Positions 9,092-18,747 are shown, numbered from the stretch's first letter. The stretch is DNA of 64,000 bases from Azospirillum sp. B510 (GCF_000010725.1 NC_013854.1:1951001-2015000), one strand, 5' to 3'. Program-made: numbers and translations. Notes: generated by a model from the sequence alone, not told the origin.

Positions 9092-10489
9092 TCACTTCAG
9101 CAGCGATTCCAGCGTGTCGTGCATCGCCTTCACGGTCTGGAGGATGCGGGCCGAGGCGGCGTAGGCCGTCTGCAACTGTTGCAGGGTGGCGATCTCCTCG
9201 TCGAGATTGACCCCGGTCTTGGCGTGATAACGCTCATCGACCAGCTGGAGCGCCGCCTTCTCCTGCCCCTGCTGGTCATTGGCCGCCTTCGCCGCGGTCG
9301 CCCAACTGCCGGTGAAGGCGCTGACCATGCCGGTGTAGGAGCTGTCGCTGGTCTTCAAACCGTCGGCATCGAGCTGGCGGCCGGTCGCGTTCAGCGCCCG
9401 GACCACCGGCGACAGCGCCGACGTCTTGACGCTTTCCCGCTCGTCGAGCAGGGACGGCTTCACCGCCAGGGTGAAACGGTCCTTGCCCTGGAAGAAGCCG
9501 GCCGGCGCCTCGCCGGATTTGGCCGGCTTGGCCTCGTCATAGGCGTCGCGGAAGCTCTTCGGTTCACCCGGCCTGGTCTCGCCGACGAATCCCTGCGCCA
9601 GCCCGTCCAGTTGCGAGCGCAATTTGCGGATGACCTCCGCCGTCGGCTCGCCATCGGCCGGCTTCGGCGGATCGGCGGTAGACCCGTCGCGCAGCATCGA
9701 CATCAGCGCGCCGATCTTGCCGTCCTTCACATGGCCGTCCACCGCCTCGCCGGACGACAAACGCACGCTGTTGCCGTCCGTGGTCAGGGTGACGGGGGTC
9801 GCGTCGAGAAGCATCATCCCCGACCCGGTGAACAGGGCGACCCGACCATCGCCGCGCGTCATGCTGCGCACACCGATATAGCCGTTCAGCTCCTTGATCA
9901 GCTGGTCGCGGCGATCCATCGCCGACAGCGCGGCGTCGCCATCCTTGCCCGAGCCGATCCGCTCGTTGAGCGCCGCGATCTCCTTCAGCAGCCCGTTGGT
10001 CGCGGCGACGCTGTTCTTCAGGTCCGTTTGCATGGATCGTCCCAATGTTTCGACGCCGTCCGATACCCGCCTGATCTCGCCGGCGAAGCGGTCCGCCGCC
10101 CGCACCAGCTCGATCTTCGCCGTCCGGCTTTCGGGCGACGCCTCCAGCGTCTTCCAGGCCGCCTGGAAGCTGGAGGCGTAGCTGTTCAACAGCGGCTTGC
10201 CGCCGGAGGTGCGCAGCAGTCCGCCGAGTTCCCGCATGTAGCCGGCCTGGGTGGCCGCCCCGCTCTCCCGCGCGGTGAGCGCCTCCACCTGCCCCTTCAG
10301 CACCTCGTCGGCGTCGCGGCGGTAGCTCGTCGCGGTCTGGCCGTTGCCGTCCAGCGGCTGCTGGGCGACATGCCGGGTCCGCGTCGGGTCGTTCGCCTTG
10401 GCGATGTTGCCGGAAACGACGGAGACGTTCGTCTGGACGGCGCGCAGGCTGGCCGTGGCCGTCTGCAACGCGGAGAGCAGGGACGACAT
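9092..10489 (-). CDS. flgK: Flagellar hook-associated protein FlgK
   Basis: A 465-residue protein that forms the junction between hook and filament. The N-terminus has the rod/hook/filament signature (LQTATASLRAVQTNVSVVSG, then NIAKAN). The C-terminus has the matching D0/D1 helix (EEIATLQQLQTAYAASARIL), and the middle carries the FlgK-like NSYASSFQAAWKTLEASPES. It is third in a minus-strand operon after flagellin and flgE, with a 44-base gap to flgE. FlgL, which usually follows FlgK, is absent: an ISAs1 element lies immediately after the stop codon and csaA comes next. Confidence 0.92.
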   Translation of the reverse strand: MSSLLSALQTATASLRAVQTNVSVVSGNIAKANDPTRTRHVAQQPLDGNGQTATSYRRDADEVLKGQVEALTARESGAATQAGYMRELGGLLRTSGGKPLLNSYASSFQAAWKTLEASPESRTAKIELVRAADRFAGEIRRVSDGVETLGRSMQTDLKNSVAATNGLLKEIAALNERIGSGKDGDAALSAMDRRDQLIKELNGYIGVRSMTRGDGRVALFTGSGMMLLDATPVTLTTDGNSVRLSSGEAVDGHVKDGKIGALMSMLRDGSTADPPKPADGEPTAEVIRKLRSQLDGLAQGFVGETRPGEPKSFRDAYDEAKPAKSGEAPAGFFQGKDRFTLAVKPSLLDERESVKTSALSPVVRALNATGRQLDADGLKTSDSSYTGMVSAFTGSWATAAKAANDQQGQEKAALQLVDERYHAKTGVNLDEEIATLQQLQTAYAASARILQTVKAMHDTLESLLK

Positions 10490-10533
10490 GGCGGGCGACC
10501 TTCAGTGAAGGACCGGGGCGGCGAAGGCGACGG

Positions 10534-13179
10534 TCACCGTTTCAGCCCCAGCACTTCCTGGAGCATCTCGTCGGACGCGGTCAGCACCTTGGCGTTGGCC
10601 GAATAGCCGCGCTGGGTGACGATCATCTTGGTGAATTCGCTGGCGATATCGACGTTGGAGGCCTCCACGCTGTTCGCCACCATGGCGCCGGCGCCGTTCA
10701 GCTTCGGATCGTTGAGGTTCGGCTTGCCCGCCCCTTCGCTTTCGACGAAGACGCCGCCGGACTCGCGCTGAAGGGCGTTTGGATTGTTGAAGGTGACGAT
10801 CGGCACCTTGGCGATCATCCGCGACCGGCCATTGTCGTAATTGACCATCACCGCGCCATTCTCGCCGAACACCACCTCCTTGAACTGGCCGCGCGGCGCG
10901 CCGTTCTGGACCAGTTGGGTGACGTTGATCTCGCTGCCGGAGAATTGGGTCAGGCCGCCCGGCTTCTGGTATTTGCCGAGATTGAGCGTGATCTGCTGCG
11001 GGCCGAAGCCGTAATCGACGGTGAAGGTGACCGAGGCGGGGGAGCCGGCGGCCTCGGCGACCGTGCTGACCGCCGTGCCGGTGCCGACCAGGGCGGTCGA
11101 GATGCCGGTCAGGGTGCCGACGGTCTCCGGCGTCTTGCCGAAGGTCAGGCCGATGTGGGCCGGCGTCCTGCCGGCGGCGGCACTCTGGTCGAGGGTGAAT
11201 TGCGGGGCCGGCGCGTCGGTGACGGCGCCGCTGGCGGCGGCGTCGCTGGTGACGGTCAGGGCGCTGCCGGTCTGCGTGACGGTGCCGCCGGCCGCGGTGA
11301 TCTGCGACGCCAGCTGCGCCATCACCTTGGCCGGCGTGTTGAAGCTGGCGATGTTGGCGTTGTCGAGCGTCAGCGAGAAACGCTGGGGCACGCCGCCGAT
11401 CCTCGTCGTGATCGAATAGCTGTCCCCGACATCGACGCTGGTCCCGCCCAGCGTGATGGTGCCGGTGCCGGTCATCGTGTTCACGGTGGTGGCGCTGGCC
11501 GGGGTCTTGGCGGTGACGGTGATGACGCCGCCCTGGGCGGTGGCGGTCACCGGCAAGGCGGTGTTGGCGTTGATCTTGTTGGCCAGCGCCGCGGTGATGT
11601 CCTCCATCGTCATCTCTTCGCCGGTGGTGCTGTAGGTCACCGCCGTGCCGTTGACGCTGAGGGTGTATTGCGTGCCGATGTCGCCCGGCGTGCCGGTCAG
11701 CGTCACCGTCCGGCTCTGCCGCACGCCGGCCACGCTGGAGACCGACGGCAGCGAGCTCATCGTGTTCGCGGCGCTGGAGGCGTTGGCGACCCTGCCGCTG
11801 GTGGTGACGGCGCCGCCCGGCGCATTGGCCTGGATCGACAGGATGTTGCCCGCGACCGACGCGGTGACGGTCGAGCCCAACGCCTTGTTGATCCGGCCGG
11901 CCAGCTGGGAGACGACGTCGCCCACCGTCTGATAGCTCTGATAGGTCGCGGCGGTCACCGTGTAGCTGATCGGCGTGCCGTTCACGGTGATGGTGAAGGA
12001 ATCGCCGACCTCGACCTGGCTCTGCGGGAACTGGAACTTGTCGATCTTGCCCGAACTGGCGGTGGCCGCCGTCGAGGTCTGGGGAACGATGCTGTTGACC
12101 GTGCTGGCGCCGGACACCACGTCGGTGTTCAGCTTGAACGGCGTGCCGGGATTGCGGGCGGTGACGCGGATGGTCTGGCCCGACGAGGTGGCGAGCACCG
12201 ACGCCGCCGGCGAGGCGGAATTGATCTGGTTGGCCAGCGCGCCGGCCAGCCCGGAATAGGTCCGGATCGAGCCGATGTTGTCGGCCGTGACCTTCAGGCT
12301 GTAGCTGGTGCCGTCGATCTTGACCGAATAGACGTCGCCGATGCGCAGGTTGTCCTGGCCGTTGGTGTTGGCGCCGGCGATGGTGACGACATTGACCTGG
12401 GCGACCGCGGTCTGGCCGGCGATGTTCTGGCCGAAGGACACGGTGGCGGGATTGCCGGTGAAGCTGCCGTCCACCGGCTTGGTGTTGGAGCCCGGCGTGT
12501 CGACGACCATGCGCCAGCCGCTGTCGGCCTGCTGGCGCCATTTGAAATTGACGGTGCGCGGGTTGCCCTGGCTGTCGAAGATCTGGATGCTGCTGTCGGG
12601 AATCTTCTGCCCGGCCTTGGGCGTCGCCGGAAGGTTGGCCGACAGATCGATGCCGCTGGTGGCGACCGGCTTGTCGATCAGCGAATTGACCTGGACCGGC
12701 GCCACCCGATCCTTCTGGACGGCGCCGGTGACCGGATCGACCAGCCAGCCATTCAGGGCGAAGCCGGAACTGTTGACGAGATGGCGGGTGCGGCTCAACT
12801 GGAAATCGCCGAGGCGGGTATAGACGTTGGGGCCGCTCCCCGTGGCGCCGCCGCCCGTGGCGCCGCCGATCGTCCCGGCGGTTTGCGCATCCAGCCGCGA
12901 GACGCTGAAGAAGCCCTGGCCCTGGATGGCGGCGCTGGTGTTGCTGGATACCGAGGTCAGGTTGCCCTGGACGTCGTTCATGAAGGACGGCCGGGCGGTG
13001 ACGCCGCCCGGCGCGTGGTTGCGGGGGGAAGATTGCAGCACCATGGACTGGAACGTCGTGTCCACCCGCTTGTAGCCGGCGGTCGAGGCGTTCGCGATGT
13101 TGTCCGAGATGTTTCCGAGCGCCTTCGATTGGGCAACCAGCCCCATCAAGGCGCTCGACCGCGACCCGAAAATGCTCAT
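10534..13179 (-). CDS. flgE: Flagellar hook protein FlgE, unusually long with repeated beta modules
   Basis: 881 residues, roughly twice the usual FlgE. The N-terminus (MSIFGSRSSALMGLVAQSKA, then NISDNIANASTAGYK) and the C-terminus (QRGYSANAKVLTASDEMLQE, ending VLGLKR) are canonical hook/rod signatures. Between them is a large surface region with at least four related modules of about 90-110 residues, starting near residues 278, 390, 498 and 582. Each opens like GDSFTITVNGTPISYTVT and contains an IN-type helix. Related sequence occurs in the flagellin encoded just upstream. The ribosome site AAAAGGCAG precedes the ATG. It is the second gene of the flagellin-flgE-flgK operon. Confidence 0.93.
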   Translation of the reverse strand: MSIFGSRSSALMGLVAQSKALGNISDNIANASTAGYKRVDTTFQSMVLQSSPRNHAPGGVTARPSFMNDVQGNLTSVSSNTSAAIQGQGFFSVSRLDAQTAGTIGGATGGGATGSGPNVYTRLGDFQLSRTRHLVNSSGFALNGWLVDPVTGAVQKDRVAPVQVNSLIDKPVATSGIDLSANLPATPKAGQKIPDSSIQIFDSQGNPRTVNFKWRQQADSGWRMVVDTPGSNTKPVDGSFTGNPATVSFGQNIAGQTAVAQVNVVTIAGANTNGQDNLRIGDVYSVKIDGTSYSLKVTADNIGSIRTYSGLAGALANQINSASPAASVLATSSGQTIRVTARNPGTPFKLNTDVVSGASTVNSIVPQTSTAATASSGKIDKFQFPQSQVEVGDSFTITVNGTPISYTVTAATYQSYQTVGDVVSQLAGRINKALGSTVTASVAGNILSIQANAPGGAVTTSGRVANASSAANTMSSLPSVSSVAGVRQSRTVTLTGTPGDIGTQYTLSVNGTAVTYSTTGEEMTMEDITAALANKINANTALPVTATAQGGVITVTAKTPASATTVNTMTGTGTITLGGTSVDVGDSYSITTRIGGVPQRFSLTLDNANIASFNTPAKVMAQLASQITAAGGTVTQTGSALTVTSDAAASGAVTDAPAPQFTLDQSAAAGRTPAHIGLTFGKTPETVGTLTGISTALVGTGTAVSTVAEAAGSPASVTFTVDYGFGPQQITLNLGKYQKPGGLTQFSGSEINVTQLVQNGAPRGQFKEVVFGENGAVMVNYDNGRSRMIAKVPIVTFNNPNALQRESGGVFVESEGAGKPNLNDPKLNGAGAMVANSVEASNVDIASEFTKMIVTQRGYSANAKVLTASDEMLQEVLGLKR

Positions 13180-13204
13180 GGCGCTGCCTTTTCGTGAAAA
13201 GAAA

Positions 13205-15070
13205 TCAGAACAGGCGCAGGATCGACTGCTGCGACTGGTTGGCGAGCGAGAGGGCGATGGTGCCCAGCTGCTGCCGGGTCTGGAGCATCAGCAGGCTGGC
13301 GCCTTCCTCGTTCTGATCGGCCAGCGTCAGCTTGTTGGCGCCTTCGGTCAGAACGTCGCTGAACTCCTTGGTGAAGCTCTCGCGGGTGGTGATGACGCTG
13401 AGGTTGGTCGACAGCGACTGGGAGGCGGAGCGGATCGTCGCCTTGGCGTTGTCCAGGCCGGCGACCGCCTTGTCGATGTCGGCGCGGTCCGTCCAGTTGT
13501 TCTGGGCGGCGTCCAGCTTCAGCCCCTGGCCGCTGGTCGACAGGTTGACCGCGTTGACCGTGATCGAGTTGGTGTTGGTCTCGTTCAACTGGACGGTGAT
13601 GTCGTTCTTGGAGTTGGCGTCGGAGATCTGCTTGGTGACGATGTTGGCCGAGCAGTTGGCCGAAGCCGCCTGCTTGATCGTCTTGGCATTGACATCCAGG
13701 CGCACCGTGCCGCTGTCGAAGGTGAAAGCCTGCTCGCCGCCGCTCAGCTTGCCGTCACCGCGGTCGCTCTTGCCGTCGCGGGTGACCTGGGCACCGTTGG
13801 AGTTGGTGACCTGGACCTGGATGTCCACCTTCTTCTCGATGACGGAGACGCCGTTGCCCTGGTTGTTCGCCGCCTCCAGCAGACGGCGGTCGACGGTGAA
13901 GGACACCACGGTGCCCGACGCGAAGCTTTCCGAGATCTTCTTGGTCAGCGCGTTGGTGGTGCTGGAGGTCAGCGTGAAATCACGCACGACGCCGGCCGTG
14001 GTGGCGCCCGTCAGGGTGATGGTGCCGCTGGTGCCGACCGTGGCGGTGGCGACGCTCTTGCCGTTCAGACGGCCGCTGGCGCTGCTGATGGCGGTGCTGA
14101 TCGAGGCCTTCAGCTGGTTCGCCACGTTCTTGGCGGCGTTCTGGCCGGTGGCGACGTCGCCGCTGGTGGCGGTGTAGCTGAAGGTCTGGCCCTGCACCGT
14201 GACGGTGAAGATGTCGCCGGCCTCGACGGTGCCGCTGACATTCACCGTGGACACCTGGGCCGATCCGGAGACGGCGGCCTTCTGGAGTTTGGTGTCGATG
14301 GTCTGGCTGTTGTCGAAATAGGAGATGGTCCGGCTTTCCTTGCCGTCCGACACGATGAAGTCGCGCGAGCGGCCGTTGGCGCCGCGCACCTCGATCTGGA
14401 CATCGGCGAAATTGCCGGTGGTGCTGGACATCGTGCCCGACAGCTTCAGCCCGGTCAGGCCATGGGAGTTCTGGGCCTTGTTGATGTCATCGGTCTTGCC
14501 CTCGATCGACCCGGTGCCCTTGAAGCGGATGGCATAGGTGTCGGCCGAGATGACATTGGTGACGCGGGCGTTGCTGACGCCGGTGATGGTGTTGACGGCG
14601 GCACGGGAGGCGCTGGTGCTGTCCAGGCTGAGGCCATTGCCGTTGATCAGATTCTTGCCGCCATACTGGCTGTCGGCGGCCAGCTTGTCGATCTGGTCGC
14701 GCAACGTGTTGAACTGCCCGGCCAATGCCTTGCGGGTGGCGATGGAGGCGGCGTCGTTGCCCAGCGCCGCATAGGCGGCGGTGGTCAGACCCTTGGCCTG
14801 GTCGACCAGATCCCCGATCTTGGTCAGGCCCTTGTCGGCCGCCTTGATGGTGCTGATCGACTGGCCCATCGCGTCCTTCAGCGACGACAGGTCGCCGGCA
14901 CGCTGGGTCAGCCCCTTCGCGGCGAAGAAGTCGGTCGGACCGTCGAGCGCCGAGTTGATCTTGTTGCCCGTCGCCAGAGTGTTCTGCTTTTGGGCAATCA
15001 TCTTTTGAACGCCCTGCAACTGAAGCAGATTCGTTCGCATGGACGCGCTGAGCGATACTCCGTCAGCCAT
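13205..15070 (-). CDS. Flagellin
   Basis: 621 residues, a large flagellin. The N-terminal D0/D1 region has SMRTNLLQLQGVQKMIAQKQ and NTLATGNKINSALDGP. The C-terminal D1/D0 helix includes TRESFTKEFSDVLTEGANKL and ends SQQSILRLF. The middle carries a variable region with one module near residue 283 (GDIFTVTVQGQTFSYTATSG) that resembles the FlgE repeats. The ATG at 15070 has a near-perfect Shine-Dalgarno, AAAGGAGG, at 15078-15085. It is the first gene of an operon with flgE and flgK; the linkage with hook genes suggests a dedicated, perhaps lateral, flagellum. Confidence 0.94.
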   Translation of the reverse strand: MADGVSLSASMRTNLLQLQGVQKMIAQKQNTLATGNKINSALDGPTDFFAAKGLTQRAGDLSSLKDAMGQSISTIKAADKGLTKIGDLVDQAKGLTTAAYAALGNDAASIATRKALAGQFNTLRDQIDKLAADSQYGGKNLINGNGLSLDSTSASRAAVNTITGVSNARVTNVISADTYAIRFKGTGSIEGKTDDINKAQNSHGLTGLKLSGTMSSTTGNFADVQIEVRGANGRSRDFIVSDGKESRTISYFDNSQTIDTKLQKAAVSGSAQVSTVNVSGTVEAGDIFTVTVQGQTFSYTATSGDVATGQNAAKNVANQLKASISTAISSASGRLNGKSVATATVGTSGTITLTGATTAGVVRDFTLTSSTTNALTKKISESFASGTVVSFTVDRRLLEAANNQGNGVSVIEKKVDIQVQVTNSNGAQVTRDGKSDRGDGKLSGGEQAFTFDSGTVRLDVNAKTIKQAASANCSANIVTKQISDANSKNDITVQLNETNTNSITVNAVNLSTSGQGLKLDAAQNNWTDRADIDKAVAGLDNAKATIRSASQSLSTNLSVITTRESFTKEFSDVLTEGANKLTLADQNEEGASLLMLQTRQQLGTIALSLANQSQQSILRLF

Positions 15071-15714
15071 GACGGAACCTCCTTTAAGGTTCGGATTGTT
15101 CCACAAGCACGGTAAAGTTGCGTATAGAGATGGTTTTTATCTCTAAAGCCGAAATCGACGGGCGCTCGCGCGCGCCATTTTGATCGTATTTATTTGATAT
15201 TTTAGATATTTTTTATTGAAATATCCGGATTCTCAACCCGTCCGGAATGATGCTTTTATATTTTTGTGGAAATATTTTTCGACAATAAAAGTTGACGGCA
15301 GATTTATCCGCAATAATCCCAATAAGCTTTGAGAGTCTTTAAGGGTCTTCAGCGATTCATCTGGAATCACAACTCCGATCTTCACAGTATTTCTTTCACC
15401 GTTTTCCGGTGACAAACTGTGGATCCGCTGTGTCAATTTTCTGTGGAGAGACCATCAAGACCGCATCAAGAGCGCTCACCCCTCGATGGGGTCCGTCATG
15501 GCGCGGACAGGATTGATGGAAAGCCGACGGATGGGCGTGGCGCCCCGGTCATCGCAACCTGCATTGGAAGCGGATCGGGAGTCATTCAACGGAACGGGAA
15601 AGGGTCCGTCATCGTCGGCGGTCACGCCGCGACGCACCGGCATCGCTCCCGGTCAGGGGGAGACCGGTCGCGGGCGGGATGATCGAAGAGGGGAAAGCGG
15701 ATGTCGCGCCCATG
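15071..15714. promoter_or_regulatory. AT-rich leader and promoter region upstream of flagellin operon
   Basis: About 640 bases without a supportable gene. The part from about 15120 to 15430 is strikingly AT-rich compared with the rest of the window. A small inverted repeat, AGAGAT / ATCTCT at 15126-15144, falls in the probable 5' leader of the flagellin mRNA. I could not identify a confident sigma-28 or sigma-54 promoter. Confidence 0.5.
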
Positions 15715-15741
15715 AAAAAAGGGGCCGCCGATGGCGACCCC
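15715..15741 (-). terminator. Intrinsic terminator of the phasin gene
   Basis: Read on the minus strand: stem GGGGTCGCC, loop ATC, stem GGCGGCCCC, followed by six T. It lies about 30 bases after the phasin stop codon and is a textbook rho-independent terminator. Confidence 0.88.
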
Positions 15742-15773
15742 TCTTCATGGTGTTCCGGCGGAGCGGAGACGGA

Positions 15774-16208
15774 TCAGGCCTTCGCCTTGGCGATGGCGGC
15801 CTTGACCTCATCCAGGCCGTCCGACACGCGCTTGGTCAGGATCTCGGCGGCCTCGGTGTTCGACTTGGCGATCATCTCGCTCAGCTCGCGGATGTTCGAC
15901 AGCGACTTCTCGAAGGCGGCCTTGACCAGATCAGCCTGCTTGCTGGCCTTCTCCTCCGGGGTGCCGGCGGCCGACAGCTCGCCGACGGCGCGGTTCACAT
16001 CCTCGGCGACGGTGCGCAGCACCTCGGCCTGACGACGGACGACGGCCTGGAAGCCTTCGAAGGCGAGCTGGTTGGCGGCGGTCACCGCCTCGATGTTGCG
16101 GCGCTGGCTGGCGATGATGGATTCCACATCGACACCCGGCACCTTCAGGTCACCCATCAGCTTGGACGGATCGAATTCGAGGAAGGGGTTACCGCTGATC
16201 TTGGCCAT
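15774..16208 (-). CDS. Phasin family protein
   Basis: About 144 residues from the ATG at 16208 (MAKISGNPFLEFD), preceded by GGGATGAG; the frame extends 12 residues further upstream. The sequence is helical and amphipathic, with the phasin pattern SIIASQRRNIEAVTAANQLA, then FEGFQAVVRRQAEVLRTVAE and repeated A/E/K-rich helices to the end. Phasins coat polyhydroxyalkanoate granules; granule association here is inferred from the family. No phaC or phaR is adjacent, and the gene has its own strong terminator, so it looks monocistronic. Confidence 0.9.
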   Translation of the reverse strand: MAKISGNPFLEFDPSKLMGDLKVPGVDVESIIASQRRNIEAVTAANQLAFEGFQAVVRRQAEVLRTVAEDVNRAVGELSAAGTPEEKASKQADLVKAAFEKSLSNIRELSEMIAKSNTEAAEILTKRVSDGLDEVKAAIAKAKA

Positions 16209-16380
16209 GTTTCTCATCCCAGCATCGGTGTTTGCTGCCCGCATCGCAATCCGGGCATGTTGCGTCGCAACATTACGGAAGCCGACTATGCAGATTGATC
16301 AAAAGTTAGTCAATGCGATTTTTTGCGCCGCAGCATAACCGTGGCGGGAAAAATTCCCGCCGCGGATCGCCGAACCGTTG

Positions 16381-17097
16381 CTAAATGCTTGAAGCCATGG
16401 GCTCCGTCCCCGCCGCCTTGCCGGACGACCCGCGCGATCCGGTCCAGCGGCAGAAGGTCGCGCCCCAGCGCTCCGCCCCGCGCAGCGCGTTGTCCAGCGC
16501 CGCCATGGTGCGCGACAGATCGGCGGTATCATCGTCGAGGAAGACGCGCATCACCCGCGCCTGGATGGCCCCCAGTCCGGTGACCAGCACGGCGCCGCCA
16601 CGCCGGTCGGGATCGATGCCGGCGGCGCGCAACATCCAGGCCATCGAGCGGCCGAAGGCGCAGGAGAAGGCGAGCGCGGCGGCCGGGTCGGCCGGCAGGT
16701 CGCGCAACACCGCGCGCAAACCGTCGCGGAAGGGGCGCAGTCCGTCGAAGCGGCGCATCATCACCTCGAACAGCCGGTCGCGCGCCGATTCGGCCGGATC
16801 ACCATCACCGTCGCCGCCCCCGTCGCCGCCACCGGCCAGGACCGTGGCGTCGGCGACGCGCGACACCGCCGCCAGCAGATCGGCCCGCCCGCGATAGCGG
16901 TGATGGAAGCGCGACAGCGGAATGCCCGCCGCATGCGCCACCTCGAGCAGGCCAACGCCGCGCCAGCCTTTTTCAGCCGCCAGCCGCATCGCCGCCGCCG
17001 CGACGGCGCGGTCGAGGCTGTCGGGATCGGCGGATTCGCTGGCGGGACTGGAACGGAAGGCGTTGTCTTCAGGCTTGCCGGACGACGGGTCGGACAT
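16381..17097 (-). CDS. TetR-family transcriptional regulator
   Basis: 238 residues from an ATG at 17097 with ribosome site GGAGGTGG at good spacing. An N-terminal low-complexity tail of about 28 residues is followed by a TetR-type helix-turn-helix region (AAAAMRLAAEKGWRGVGLLE, then VAHAAGIPLSRFHHRYRG). The C-terminal domain includes a glycine/aspartate-rich insert (GGGDGGGDGDGDPAES) and a TetR-like ligand domain with no recognisable ligand signature. The target is unknown. The nearest neighbours are a phasin gene and a YbaK-family gene on the same strand, but the gaps do not prove an operon. Confidence 0.75.
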   Translation of the reverse strand: MSDPSSGKPEDNAFRSSPASESADPDSLDRAVAAAAMRLAAEKGWRGVGLLEVAHAAGIPLSRFHHRYRGRADLLAAVSRVADATVLAGGGDGGGDGDGDPAESARDRLFEVMMRRFDGLRPFRDGLRAVLRDLPADPAAALAFSCAFGRSMAWMLRAAGIDPDRRGGAVLVTGLGAIQARVMRVFLDDDTADLSRTMAALDNALRGAERWGATFCRWTGSRGSSGKAAGTEPMASSI

Positions 17098-17191
17098 GGC
17101 ACCACCTCCAGGAGACAGGGCAGGCGACGGGGATCGCACCATAAGGTGGGGTGTGGACAGGCGAACGTCACCCGCCCACATGCGGGATCCG

Positions 17192-17674
17192 CTACGCCTT
17201 CCGTACGGTCTCCACCCGGCCACCGGTCATGCCGACCAGATCGGCGGGGGTCAGGCGGAAAACGGAGTTGGGCGTGCCGGCGGCGGCCCAGATCGTCTCC
17301 AGCCGCAGCAAATCGTCGTCGATCAGCACCAGCGGCGGCACGGCATGGCCGATCGGCGGCACGCCGCCGATGGCGAAGCCGGTCGAGTCGCGGACGAATT
17401 CCGGATCGGCGCGCTCGATCTTCTCGCCGATCAGGCGGCCGACCGCCTTCTCGTCGACGCGGTTGGCGCCGCTGGCGACGACCAGGACCGGACGCCCGGT
17501 CTCCTTGGTGCGGAAGATCAGCGACTTGGCGATCTGCGCCACGTCGCAGCCGACGGCATTGGCCGCGTCTTCCGAGGTGCGGGTGCTGCCCTCATGCTCG
17601 ACCACGCGATGGCCGAGGCCGAGGCCGTCCAGAACGGCCTGGACGCGGGCGGCGGAGGGGCTGAGAGCGGTCAC
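17192..17674 (-). CDS. YbaK/EbsC-family aminoacyl-tRNA deacylase
   Basis: 160 residues from a GTG at 17674, the start that gives the normal family length; an ATG at 17806 would add 44 residues without domain character. The YbaK fold is supported by HRVVEHEGSTRTSEDAA, the IAKSLIFRTKETGRPVLVVA segment with its conserved lysine, and the GFAIGGVPPIGH motif. Relatives hydrolyse mischarged Cys- or Ala-tRNA(Pro); substrate specificity here is not readable from sequence. It is probably transcribed alone. Confidence 0.88.
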   Translation of the reverse strand: MTALSPSAARVQAVLDGLGLGHRVVEHEGSTRTSEDAANAVGCDVAQIAKSLIFRTKETGRPVLVVASGANRVDEKAVGRLIGEKIERADPEFVRDSTGFAIGGVPPIGHAVPPLVLIDDDLLRLETIWAAAGTPNSVFRLTPADLVGMTGGRVETVRKA

Positions 17675-17883
17675 TCGCCCAGCCCCGTCATGCCGGTGCC
17701 CACGGTGTCGACCGATGCGACGCGAAGTTCCGCCGAAGCCAAGATCGTCCAAGCCTCCCTTGAGATTTCCCATTCGCCATGCCGTGAGATCGGAGATGGC
17801 GACCATGGCCCAGGATGCCGTCCGCCCGGCGATCGCTCAAGACCAAATGGCGGGGACGATGGCGGGTCTCTTGGAGACGGGCG

Positions 17884-18747
17884 TCATCCGCGCTGAAGCG
17901 ACTTGATGCTGGCATAGAGGCCGGCCGCCCTGTTGACCGCCGCCGAATCATTGCCGCGGGTGAACAGCAGCGCGCCGACGACCGCATCGGATCCGGTTTT
18001 GCCGTTGGTCACGGCATAGCGGTGCATCCCGGCCTTGGCCGGTTGATCGGCGGCGGCGGACAGGTCCGCCCCCAAGGCCCCCGACAGAACCGAGGCCAGC
18101 AGGCCGCTGGCCGTCGCGTCACCGGAATCGAGATCCACGATGCTCATCTGGCCATCTGGAATATCGACCGTGCGATCAAAGCTCACCGACGCCAGGGAAT
18201 TGAGGTCCGCGCGACTCTCCATCCGGTCTTTCACGGTGATCTCGCCGATCCTGGCGGCGGCGAACGACGACGGATCATGCGGATCCTCGGCGCCGGCGTC
18301 CTTCAAAATCTTGGGCATCTCCGGCCGCACCACCCCCTTGGCCGCCAGGGACGCGCGGACGATGTCGGTGGCGGCCCCGCCCAGCAGCGCCGTTTCGTCG
18401 CTGGTGCCGGTGAAGGTCCGCGCGGTGAAGCCGGACATTTGTTCCCAATAGCCGAACAGCTTGTCGGTCCACTCGGAAAAGGCGTTCAGGAAATTGGAGA
18501 CCCCGACGCGTCTCAGCTTGTCGTCGCCGGGCACGGTGATATCGGCGGGCTCATAGCCCCCGCCGATGGAATAGGACATGCCCGGCTTCAAATTCTGAAT
18601 GGCCGAGCGCAAATCGACGACCACCCCGGCGCCACGGCTCGAGGAATCGGAACCTGCGGTCATCGCATCGGACTTCACAGGCACCGCCTGACCGGTGGCC
18701 GACGGCCGGAACGCCCCGCCCATCGTCGGGTCCGAAGTCACCCTCAT
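17884..18747 (-). CDS. Hypothetical protein, 287 residues
   Basis: I do not recognise this protein. The ATG at 18747 has an excellent ribosome site (AGAGGAGAGAGCC), which supports a real gene. The N-terminal 40 residues are Ser/Gly-rich and look disordered. A more ordered region follows (VVVDLRSAIQNLKPGMSYSI), with several short helices and a C-terminal segment VNRAAGLYASIKSLQRG. There is no signal peptide or transmembrane helix and there are few cysteines. It lies between the YbaK and proC genes on the same strand, and GC content matches the surroundings. Nothing in the neighbourhood gives a firm clue to function. Confidence 0.72.
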   Translation of the reverse strand: MRVTSDPTMGGAFRPSATGQAVPVKSDAMTAGSDSSSRGAGVVVDLRSAIQNLKPGMSYSIGGGYEPADITVPGDDKLRRVGVSNFLNAFSEWTDKLFGYWEQMSGFTARTFTGTSDETALLGGAATDIVRASLAAKGVVRPEMPKILKDAGAEDPHDPSSFAAARIGEITVKDRMESRADLNSLASVSFDRTVDIPDGQMSIVDLDSGDATASGLLASVLSGALGADLSAAADQPAKAGMHRYAVTNGKTGSDAVVGALLFTRGNDSAAVNRAAGLYASIKSLQRG

